From Oscillospiraceae bacterium (GTDB taxonomy: Bacteria; Bacillota; Clostridia; Oscillospirales; Oscillospiraceae): a DNA stretch of 5,157 nt. Below, in pieces: positions 1 through 4,666 of this stretch; the stretch's first letter is position 1; the number at the start of each line of letters is the position of its first letter. The notes below the pieces were generated by a model. The model did no database searches. It had not been told where the DNA came from and saw only the letters and a program-made list of their open reading frames with translations. The stretch covers positions 1 through 5,157 of the forward strand of contig JAFYUG010000200.1 in assembly GCA_017558545.1 (NCBI GenBank). The letters are read 5' to 3'. The position numbers and the translations under genes are program-made.

Positions 1-75
1 CATTTTATCGGCAAGTTCTTCTTGTGACCAACCGTTTTTCTTTCTAAGTCGAATTATTTTATCTGCTAAAATCAT
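1..75 (-). CDS. XRE-family helix-turn-helix regulator, N-terminus only (cut by window edge)
   Basis: The first 25 codons on the minus strand read MILADKIIRLRKKNGWSQEE followed by LADKM and then leave the window. The basic first helix followed by W-S-Q-E-E-L-A is the classic start of the Cro/C1 (XRE) helix-turn-helix fold; the Q-E-E-L-A stretch begins the helix that packs against the recognition helix. The ATG start is well supported: a near-perfect AAGGAGGT site lies at 90-83, seven bases upstream. Proteins beginning this way are common small cytoplasmic repressors in Clostridia, often autoregulated and often found in accessory or mobile DNA. A possible operator surrounds the -10 box upstream. 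The gene is co-directional with the response regulator, with about 170 bp between them, so it probably has its own promoter. Effector domain, target genes and full length cannot be seen here. Confidence 0.85.
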   Translation of the reverse strand, partial: MILADKIIRLRKKNGWSQEELADKM

Positions 76-99
76 TCTCGTTACCTCCTTGGTGATTTT

Positions 100-130
100 G
101 TACCATCATTATAGTGTTTATGACGGTTAC
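100..130 (-). promoter_or_regulatory. -10 box inside an inverted repeat, possible operator of the XRE gene
   Basis: On the minus strand a perfect TATAAT lies at 113-108, about 33 bases upstream of the XRE start codon. No good -35 box sits 16-18 bases further upstream; the best hexamer there is about TGGTAT. The -10 overlaps an inverted repeat: plus-strand ACCATCAT (102-109) and ATGACGGT (120-127) match as inverted arms at 7 of 8 positions, with a 10-bp spacer. The arms extend imperfectly to GTAC and GTTAC. A dyad with about two-thirds to one helical turn between arms, centred next to a -10 box, is what an autoregulating XRE dimer would bind. Operator function is inference; the -10 and the dyad are seen directly. 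Confidence 0.45.
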
Positions 131-245
131 ATACCACCAAAAAACACCTTGCAATATGTCAACTGGGGGTTGCCAAACAATTTTTAGCTAATCCATATTT
201 GAAAGCTATCATATAAACACCTAAAGAAACTTCAAATTTTCTTTA

Positions 246-911
246 TTATCGCTCTGCGAGTTTGAAGCCAATACCCCAAACTGTTTCGATATAATCCACT
301 CCGTTGACATCTTGCAGTTTCTTACGAAGATTGCTGATGTGCTGTTTCAGGGAACGCTCGGTGCAGTCGGGGGTGTCCAGACTGATTCTGTCAAGCAGGA
401 CACTCTTTGCAATAACCTGTTTGGGATTCTCCATCAGCAGCTTCAAGATAGCATACTCTGTTCGGGTCAGCTTCACAGCCTGTCCCTGTACCGTAAGAGA
501 AAGGGAAAACATATCCAAAACCAAATCGCCAACGGAAAGGGATTTTGCTTCACCATGTTGTTCTGCCTTGCGAAGCTGAACGGTAATACGGGCAAGAAGC
601 TCCTTTGTATCAAAAGGCTTGGTCATGTAATCTGCCGCACCGCCCAGCAGGAGGTTTACCTTGTCTTGTACATCTATTTTTGCGCTGAGAACGATAACAG
701 GAATGTTCTCAATGTGGGGCAGAACTTCCTCGCCGGACAGACCCGGCAGCATCAAATCCAGCAGCACCAAATCGGGTTTGTTTTGTGAAAGAAGATATAA
801 CGCTTCTGTGCCAGAGTATGCACGAAGAACGGCATACCCCTCCTGTGTCAGCACTTCCGTCAACATATCTCCAATATGAATATCATCATCTACAATTGCA
901 ATTGTTTTCAT
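246..911 (-). CDS. OmpR/PhoB-family response regulator, no kinase nearby
   Basis: This 221-residue protein has a receiver domain (about 1-115) and a winged-helix DNA-binding domain (about 125-219), the normal length for OmpR/PhoB regulators. The phosphorylation site is complete: acidic residues D8-D9-D10, phospho-acceptor D52 in LLDLMLPG, S76, and K98 in the KPF motif, with Y95 nearby. The C-terminal half shows R-T-E-Y-A-I-L, R-S-L-K-Q-H-I-S-N-L-R-K-K-L and V-W-G-I-G-F-K-L, the transactivation loop/recognition helix region and wing of the family. It should be a cytoplasmic transcription factor switched by a histidine kinase. The start ATG has a modest GGAG site 8 bases upstream (923-920), and the gene ends in tandem TAA codons. 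Odd: the usual downstream kinase gene is absent; about 170 bp of noncoding DNA and an XRE gene follow instead. Clostridial relatives often control antimicrobial-peptide or lantibiotic resistance transporters, but nothing here fixes the target. No convincing promoter was found upstream. Confidence 0.93.
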   Translation of the reverse strand: MKTIAIVDDDIHIGDMLTEVLTQEGYAVLRAYSGTEALYLLSQNKPDLVLLDLMLPGLSGEEVLPHIENIPVIVLSAKIDVQDKVNLLLGGAADYMTKPFDTKELLARITVQLRKAEQHGEAKSLSVGDLVLDMFSLSLTVQGQAVKLTRTEYAILKLLMENPKQVIAKSVLLDRISLDTPDCTERSLKQHISNLRKKLQDVNGVDYIETVWGIGFKLAER

Positions 912-993
912 AGTTTAGTCTCCAATACAACTCTAATTAAAATTCAAGTTTGTTTAACCGATCGTATCATAGATTCATAAAATTGCAAATATA

Positions 994-1037
994 AAGACCG
1001 ACCATTCAGATACTTTCGTATCAAAATGATCGGTCTT
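994..1037 (-). terminator. Long hairpin behind the tRNA-Pro 3' fragment, likely terminator
   Basis: Arms 994-1005 (AAGACCGACCAT) and 1026-1037 (ATGATCGGTCTT) pair over 12 positions. An inner 5-bp stem GATAC/GTATC (1009-1013 and 1018-1022) closes a 4-base loop. The single imperfect position is a G-U pair in the minus-strand RNA but a C-A mismatch in the plus-strand RNA, so the hairpin is built for minus-strand transcripts. It is followed there by the U-rich run UUUAUAUUU. It begins right after the duplicated tRNA-Pro 3' end, just as the other terminator follows the intact tRNA. It may be the original tRNA-Pro terminator displaced by an insertion (inference). Confidence 0.72.
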
Positions 1038-1072
1038 ATTTGGTCGGAGTGAGGCGATTCGAACGCCCGGCC
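1036..1072 (-). repeat. Direct repeat copy 1: orphan 3' end of tRNA-Pro (possible att site)
   Basis: These 37 bases are identical to 1215-1251, offset by exactly 179 bp. On the minus strand they hold tRNA-Pro nucleotides 45-76 (end of the variable loop, the complete T arm with GTTCGAATC, the 3' acceptor strand, the discriminator A and CCA) plus 5 bases beyond. The sequence diverges immediately upstream, and no 5' half with CGGGGTGTAGCGCAG is present, so it cannot make a tRNA. A short duplicated tRNA 3' end is the usual footprint of tyrosine-recombinase integration; a partial tandem tRNA duplication is the alternative. Confidence 0.8.
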
Positions 1073-1150
1073 GTCCAGCGGCGCAGACGCCGCGACGGCC
1101 GCTTGCGGCCATATTATTAAAAAAACGCCTGCGGCGTTTTTATGAGGCCG
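1068..1150. repeat. Cluster of nested GC-rich palindromes
   Basis: Three hairpins are packed here. First, CGGCCGTC (1068-1075) pairs with GACGGCCG (1094-1101), enclosing GCGGCG (1078-1083) with CGCCGC (1088-1093) around the loop CAGA; only a 2-base bulge (1076-1077) interrupts the stem. Second, GGCCG/CGGCC with loop CTTG (1097-1110) shares bases with the first and so competes with it. Third, AAAAACGCC (1121-1129) pairs with GGCGTTTTT (1133-1141) around TGC, a terminator-like form on both strands. CGGCC (1106-1110) and GGCCG (1146-1150) also flank the third hairpin as an outer pair. The cluster resembles REP-like or short palindromic elements, but no known family was recognised. The first stem reaches into the tRNA-derived repeat. 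Confidence 0.7.
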
Positions 1151-1214
1151 TGCGTCCAAATCGCATAAACAAGTCCCAATATAAATAATAAAGCCCACCC
1201 TTAGGTGGACTTTA
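1073..1214. other. 142-bp insert between the two tRNA-Pro 3'-end repeats
   Basis: This segment separates the two 37-bp direct repeats and holds no credible gene. Its left half (to about 1150) is the palindrome cluster, very GC-rich. Its middle (about 1151-1182) shows no recognised feature. Its right end is most of the terminator hairpin at 1183-1220. If the repeats are attachment sites, this is either the remnant of a nearly completely deleted element or a very small insert. Together with the flanking terminators it fills the gene-free stretch between the response regulator and tRNA-Pro (912-1219). The origin is inference. Confidence 0.5.
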
Positions 1215-1220
1215 TTATTT
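1183..1220 (-). terminator. Terminator of tRNA-Pro
   Basis: Arms 1183-1199 and 1204-1220 form a 17-bp stem around a 4-base loop (1200-1203). The core GUCCACC/GGUGGGC lies next to long A/T flanks. The only non-Watson-Crick position is a G-U pair in the minus-strand RNA and a mismatch in the plus-strand RNA, so it suits transcripts coming out of tRNA-Pro. In that RNA the 3' arm ends CUUUAUUAUUU. The 5' arm starts at the last A of the tRNA CCA end, so termination and 3' processing signals abut. The A/T symmetry would allow weaker activity in the other direction. Confidence 0.85.
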
Positions 1221-1251
1221 GGTCGGAGTGAGGCGATTCGAACGCCCGGCC
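1215..1251 (-). repeat. Direct repeat copy 2: 3' end of the intact tRNA-Pro
   Basis: This is the copy of the 37-bp repeat that lies inside the intact tRNA-Pro gene. It covers tRNA nucleotides 45-76 plus 5 downstream bases that also belong to the terminator stem. The identity with 1036-1072 ends exactly at 1251/1252 within the variable loop and at 1214/1215 in the terminator. The boundaries are therefore not those of a whole-gene duplication. Confidence 0.85.
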
Positions 1252-1295
1252 TCATGGACCCGAACCATGCACGCTACCAACTGCGCTACACCCCG
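1220..1295 (-). tRNA. tRNA-Pro (anticodon CGG), CCA encoded
   Basis: The 76-nt minus-strand sequence folds as a complete cloverleaf. The acceptor stem is CGGGGTG/CACTCCG with one G-U pair. The D arm is GCGC-AGTTGGTA-GCGT, and the anticodon stem CATGG/CCATG carries loop TTCGGGT. The variable loop has 5 bases, and the T arm is GGGCG-TTCGAAT-CGCCT with a G-U pair at its base. The anticodon at loop positions 34-36 is CGG, which decodes the proline codon CCG. The start CGGGGTG and discriminator A are typical of bacterial tRNA-Pro, and the terminal CCA is encoded. A consensus promoter lies just upstream and a strong terminator begins at the CCA end, so it appears to be a single-gene transcription unit. 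Its 3' half is duplicated 179 bp downstream. Confidence 0.96.
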
Positions 1296-1311
1296 AAATA
1301 AAAGCTTATTA

Positions 1312-1340
1312 ATTATATTTGGATTTATAGGCTCTGTCAA
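1312..1340 (-). promoter_or_regulatory. Consensus sigma-A promoter of tRNA-Pro
   Basis: On the minus strand a perfect TTGACA (1340-1335) and a perfect TATAAT (1317-1312) are separated by exactly 17 bp, the textbook housekeeping promoter. Transcription would start near 1305, about ten bases before the mature tRNA 5' end. The -35 box overlaps one arm of an imperfect dyad at 1339-1365 in the divergent region shared with the M23 gene. Confidence 0.9.
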
Positions 1341-1357
1341 GAACTTTTGCCTTAGGC

Positions 1358-1384
1358 TTGTTCTTATCCTTATTTGGTTAGAAT
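1358..1384 (+). promoter_or_regulatory. Weak candidate promoter of the M23/M50 gene pair
   Basis: TTGTTC (1358-1363) and TAGAAT (1379-1384) lie upstream of the M23 gene with a 15-bp spacer, short for sigma-A. No better plus-strand pair was found in the 127-bp divergent region. If the pair is a sporulation operon, a mother-cell sigma factor could use other boxes; none could be assigned with certainty. Confidence 0.25.
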
Positions 1385-1422
1385 AAACATATTGCAAGAT
1401 AGCTAACCGAGGAGAGGATAAT

Positions 1423-2223
1423 ATGAAACGCAAAAATATATTGCTTGCCGCAGTTATAATAGCTGCCGTTTTCGGCTTTCGCGGATTGTTTCCGGACACT
1501 GCAAATAATATCAAAGCCGCAATAGCGGGAGTTTTCAGCCGGGATATCGATTATAAGGAGGTCTTTTCCGACCTTGGCAATGCTGTACCGGCGTTTCTGG
1601 GCAGAGAAGAAAAGGAAGAGGACTACACCGAAGTTCTCAAATCTGATGAAAGCTTCATTATAGATTATGCCCAGTCAGGTGGGGAGCGTCTGATGTCAGA
1701 AATGGCAATGGCCGAGGGAGAAGAGCCTATTAGCCTTGCAGAGCTTCCTGACGCGGTTGCGGCCTTCCTTGAGTCTCAGCAGCAGTATGCGGATTTAGAT
1801 CTTCCCGAGAATGTGAGCTATGAGTATCTCTCTTTGCCATTTGAAAAATGCGCTCCCGTGGCCGGATATAATTCCTCAGGCTTTGGCTACCGCACCCACC
1901 CCATCCATGGGGATGTGCGTTTTCATTATGGCACGGACTTTGCCGCATGGTCGGGTGAAAATATTTATGCCTTTGCCGATGGCGTAGTTACACACGCAGG
2001 CTGGTCGGATAGCTATGGAAACTATATAACCATTGAGCACAGCGATGGCTGGGAGAGTCTGTATGCCCATTGCAGCATTCTCTATGTAGAAAACGGCGAT
2101 GCAGTCTGTGCAGGGGATAAAATAGCCCTTGTGGGCGATACCGGAATGGTCACAGGCCCTCATCTTCATTTTGAGCTGAGCCATGAAGGAATATATACAA
2201 ATCCTGAGTATTATTGGGGCTGA
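1423..2223 (+). CDS. Membrane-anchored M23 (LytM) peptidase, SpoIVFA/SpoIIQ-like
   Basis: This 266-residue protein has a short basic start (K-R-K), one hydrophobic segment (about 6-22, no lipobox), an acidic linker (about 40-140), and a C-terminal M23/LytM domain (about 144-263). The domain keeps the full metallopeptidase set: H168 and D172 in H-Y-G-T-D, H216 in Y-A-H-C, and H247/H249 in H-L-H-F-E. By analogy with LytM, H168, D172 and H249 bind zinc, and H216 and H247 are catalytic. The protein probably sits in the cytoplasmic membrane with the domain outside. Its stop codon shares one base with the next gene, an M50 protease, matching the Bacillus spoIVFA-spoIVFB pair in order, domain types and approximate length (SpoIVFA is about 264 residues). 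SpoIVFA itself is a degenerate M23 protein that restrains SpoIVFB, whereas this one looks catalytically competent. A general cell-wall endopeptidase or SpoIIQ-type channel protein is possible. GGAG at 1411-1414 supports the ATG. Confidence 0.88.
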   Translation: MKRKNILLAAVIIAAVFGFRGLFPDTANNIKAAIAGVFSRDIDYKEVFSDLGNAVPAFLGREEKEEDYTEVLKSDESFIIDYAQSGGERLMSEMAMAEGEEPISLAELPDAVAAFLESQQQYADLDLPENVSYEYLSLPFEKCAPVAGYNSSGFGYRTHPIHGDVRFHYGTDFAAWSGENIYAFADGVVTHAGWSDSYGNYITIEHSDGWESLYAHCSILYVENGDAVCAGDKIALVGDTGMVTGPHLHFELSHEGIYTNPEYYWG

Positions 2224-2762
2224 TGGGGCGGGTTAAATGGCTTATCACTCCTGCCGGAGCACTGCTTTTATCCATTGGCATATTTCTTGATGAAAGCAAC
2301 CTTCTTTTGATGCTGGTGCCGGCTGTGCTTATACATGAATGCGGTCATATTCTGTTTCTGAAATTATTCGGGTATGAAATAAGAAGTGTCGGTATCGGCG
2401 CATTTGGCCTTGAAATTGATTATACAGGCTATCTTGAAGGTCTTGGCGGCTTTGCATCCATTGCCGCAGGGCCTCTCTTCGGCCTTATATATGGAGCGTG
2501 CTGCCAAATTCCATCAAAGGAATTTTGGAATATAAGCGGCGGCATGAGTATAGCGCTGTCCCTGTTCAATCTCCTGCCGGTTATACCATTGGACGGAGGC
2601 AGACTTTTGATGCTTATAGCAGGGGAGAGGGGGAAATGTATTTCCCGGGGAATAAGCATGGCTATTTTTGCCATAGCTGCGATTTTGTCCGTTGCAAAAG
2701 GCTGGATATCTCTTCTAATAATGGCCTCGTGGCTTCTGATCTATAATCTGAGAAACATATAA
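2223..2762 (+). CDS. M50 site-2 intramembrane metalloprotease, SpoIVFB-like
   Basis: This is a hydrophobic protein of 179 residues. Zinc motif H38-E-C-G-H42 lies in a membrane helix (about 26-48). The second motif, N116-L-L-P-V-I-P-L-D124-G-G, supplies the third zinc ligand, D124. Other likely membrane segments are about 5-22, 73-93, 105-121, 142-158 and 161-176. These are the hallmarks of site-2 proteases, which cut substrates inside the membrane; the N-x-x-P-x4-D spacing is that of the SpoIVFB branch, which processes pro-sigma-K in sporulating Bacillus. The ATG at 2223 is preferred because it overlaps the M23 stop codon as TGATG, a translational-coupling arrangement. An in-frame TTG at 2214 would add three residues. 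It is about 100 residues shorter than Bacillus SpoIVFB because the C-terminal CBS domain is missing; the frame ends cleanly in TAA after a last helix. A different substrate is possible. Confidence 0.88.
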   Translation: MGRVKWLITPAGALLLSIGIFLDESNLLLMLVPAVLIHECGHILFLKLFGYEIRSVGIGAFGLEIDYTGYLEGLGGFASIAAGPLFGLIYGACCQIPSKEFWNISGGMSIALSLFNLLPVIPLDGGRLLMLIAGERGKCISRGISMAIFAIAAILSVAKGWISLLIMASWLLIYNLRNI

Positions 2763-2776
2763 AGCAAACTATTCTA

Positions 2777-2805
2777 TTGCAATTCCTGTTGCCATGTTAT
2801 AAAAT
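2777..2805 (+). promoter_or_regulatory. Candidate promoter of the radical SAM / DUF2344 pair
   Basis: In the 71-bp gap after the M50 gene, TTGCAA (2777-2782) and TAAAAT (2800-2805) have a 17-bp spacer, each with 4 or 5 of 6 consensus bases. A TATAAA overlaps at 2798-2803. Transcription would start near 2812, just before the AGGAG ribosome site at 2823-2827. No terminator was seen in the gap, so read-through from the M23/M50 pair is also possible. Confidence 0.4.
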
Positions 2806-2833
2806 ATTATGACTATTTTTACAGGAGTACACT

Positions 2834-4666
2834 ATGAATTCTAAGCTTAAACGCATACTGCCCAAGGTGCAAAAGCCTGCGCGCTACACCGGCGGCGAGT
2901 ATAACGAGATAAAGAAGAACAAAGCCGACGTGGATCTCCGCGTTGCCTTCTGTTTCCCCGATACCTACGAAATAGGCATGAGCAATGTTGGTATGCGCAT
3001 TCTTTATGGCACCATGAACTCCATGCCCAATGTTTGGTGCGAGCGAGTTTTTGCCCCCTGGTCCGATATGGAAGAGGAGATGCGAAAAAATTCTCTGCCC
3101 CTCTATGGCCTCGAGAGCGGCGATGCCCTTTCAGAGTTCGATGCCATTGCTTTTTCCATCGGCTATGAGATGGCTTATACCACCGTTCTCAACATGCTGG
3201 ATATGGGCGGCATTCCTCTCCGCAGCTCAGATAGAGAAGCTCTTTTGCCCCTCGTTTTCTGCGGCGGCACAAGCTGCTGCAATGGCGAGCCCATGAGCCC
3301 CTTCATGGATCTCATGCTGGTTGGCGAAGGCGAAGAGATGGATAATGAGCTTTTGGCTCTGCTCCTTCGCGCCAAGGCAGAGGGCTGGAATAAGAAGGCT
3401 TTCCTGCTTGAAGCTGCCAAAATTGAGGGCGTTTATGTGCCCTCCCTCTATGAGCCCATCTATAAGGAAGATGGCACTTTGGCAGAAATGAAGGCTCTTG
3501 AGGGCGCTCCTGAGAAGATCATCAAGCGCATCGTTACTAACTTTGACGAGAGCTTTTTCCCCACGAATCAGATAGTACCCTCTACGGAAATCGTTCATGA
3601 CCGCGTTAATCTTGAGCTTTTCCGCGGATGCATCCGTGGCTGCCGTTTCTGCCAGGCAGGACATATCTATCGTCCCGTTCGCACCAGAAACTATGAACGC
3701 CTTGTTAAGCAGGGCATAGAGAGCCTTGAGAACACCGGCTATCAGGAGATAACTCTCTCATCTCTCTCTTCCAGCGATTATCCCGGCCTTGAAGCTCTTT
3801 GCGACGGTCTGCAGGATTACTGCGTACCCCGCAGCATTGGCCTTGCTCTCCCTTCTCTCCGCGCCGATAACTTCTCCATGGATCTCATGCAGAAGGTGCA
3901 GAGAGTTCGAAAAAGCGGCCTCACCTTCGCTCCCGAGGCAGGCTCCCAGCGCCTGCGCGATGCCATCAACAAGAATGTTAAACATGAAGATTTGATGGAA
4001 ACCTGCAAGGTGGCCTTCTCCGGCGGCTGGAACAATATCAAGCTTTATTTCATGCTTGGTCTGCCCACCGAAACCGACGAGGACGTTGTTGCCATTGCCG
4101 ATATGGCCAAGAGCGTTGTTTGGATGTGGCGCCAGTATTCCAAGAACAAGGATAGAGGCGTTCGCATTACTGTTTCTACCTCCTGCTTCATTCCCAAGCC
4201 CCATAGCCCCTTCCAGTGGGAAGCTCAGGTTACTCCCGAGGAATATCTCCGCAAGGTTAACCTTCTCCGCAGCGCCATGACCGCCAAGAATGTAACCTAT
4301 AACTGGCATGATGCTGAGACCAGCGTTGTTGAAGCCTTCCTCTCCCGCGGCGACAGACGTATTGCCGATGTTATCGAGGAAGTATGGAGAAGCGGCGCCC
4401 GTCTCGAGGCTTGGAGCGACTTCTTTGATTTCTCCCGCTGGGAAGCCGCCTTTGAAAAATGCGGCATTGACCCCGGTTTCTATACCACCCGCGAAAGAGC
4501 CAAGGATGAAGTTCTGCCTTGGGATCACATGGATATGGGCGTTCGCAAAGCTCACCTCTGGCGTGAGCGCGAAAAGGCCTATGCCGCCGAGCTCAGCCCC
4601 GATTGCAGCGTGAAATGCAGCGGCTGCGGCGCAAATAAGCTTACAGGAGGTGTCTGCAATGAGTAA
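2834..4666 (+). CDS. B12-binding-type radical SAM protein, TIGR03960 family
   Basis: This 610-residue protein has an N-terminal cobalamin-binding-like fold (about 1-200) and a radical SAM barrel (about 250-480). The cluster-binding motif is C266-x3-C270-x2-C273 in R-G-C-I-R-G-C-R-F-C. Other family marks are V-G-E-G-E (163-167), P-E-A-G-S (367-371), K-L-Y-F-M-L-G-L-P-T-E (403-413) and an I-P-K-P-H-S-P-F-Q-W block. The B12 axial-ligand motif DxHxxG appears as D43-T-Y45-E-I-G48, with Tyr for His, so cobalamin may bind base-off without protein ligation or not at all. A second C-x3-C-x2-C sits at the extreme C-terminus (C591, C595, C598, with C608 after it). The reaction is unknown. The protein is probably cytoplasmic. 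The gene overlaps by 8 bp with a DUF2344 gene, its usual partner, fused to it in some genomes. AGGAG at 2823-2827 with 6-base spacing supports the ATG. Codon use strongly favours CCC, CGC and CTC. Confidence 0.93.
   Translation: MNSKLKRILPKVQKPARYTGGEYNEIKKNKADVDLRVAFCFPDTYEIGMSNVGMRILYGTMNSMPNVWCERVFAPWSDMEEEMRKNSLPLYGLESGDALSEFDAIAFSIGYEMAYTTVLNMLDMGGIPLRSSDREALLPLVFCGGTSCCNGEPMSPFMDLMLVGEGEEMDNELLALLLRAKAEGWNKKAFLLEAAKIEGVYVPSLYEPIYKEDGTLAEMKALEGAPEKIIKRIVTNFDESFFPTNQIVPSTEIVHDRVNLELFRGCIRGCRFCQAGHIYRPVRTRNYERLVKQGIESLENTGYQEITLSSLSSSDYPGLEALCDGLQDYCVPRSIGLALPSLRADNFSMDLMQKVQRVRKSGLTFAPEAGSQRLRDAINKNVKHEDLMETCKVAFSGGWNNIKLYFMLGLPTETDEDVVAIADMAKSVVWMWRQYSKNKDRGVRITVSTSCFIPKPHSPFQWEAQVTPEEYLRKVNLLRSAMTAKNVTYNWHDAETSVVEAFLSRGDRRIADVIEEVWRSGARLEAWSDFFDFSRWEAAFEKCGIDPGFYTTRERAKDEVLPWDHMDMGVRKAHLWREREKAYAAELSPDCSVKCSGCGANKLTGGVCNE
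4645..4651 (+). promoter_or_regulatory. Strong ribosome binding site of the DUF2344 gene inside the radical SAM gene
   Basis: AGGAGGT lies 7 bases before the ATG at 4659, within the last codons of the radical SAM gene. It fixes the DUF2344 start, which overlaps the upstream stop in ATGAGTAA. The C-terminal G-G-V-C-N-E of the upstream protein is encoded over this site. Confidence 0.85.

Noticed and set aside
223..244. AAAGAAA / TTTCTTT stem just after the response regulator stop codons
   Set aside because: A 7-bp pure A-T stem with an 8-base loop is too weak to call a terminator.
130..245. Remnant of a histidine kinase after the response regulator
   Set aside because: Minus-strand translation gives only a 17-codon frame without kinase features.
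1036..1251. CRISPR array
   Set aside because: Only two copies of the repeat exist, and both are explained by the tRNA-Pro 3' end.
944..1255. 103-residue open frame on the minus strand
   Set aside because: It runs through part of tRNA-Pro, both terminators and the palindromes; it is not a plausible protein.
1215..1514. 99-residue open frame on the minus strand
   Set aside because: It is a translation of the tRNA-Pro gene, its promoter and the antisense of the M23 start.
2214..2222. TTG at 2214 as the M50 start
   Set aside because: It would add only three residues; the ATG at 2223 overlapping the upstream stop is the more usual coupled start.
2763..2833. Possible cobalamin riboswitch before the B12-type radical SAM gene
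   Set aside because: The gap is only 71 bp, too short for that riboswitch, and no B12-box-like sequence was seen.
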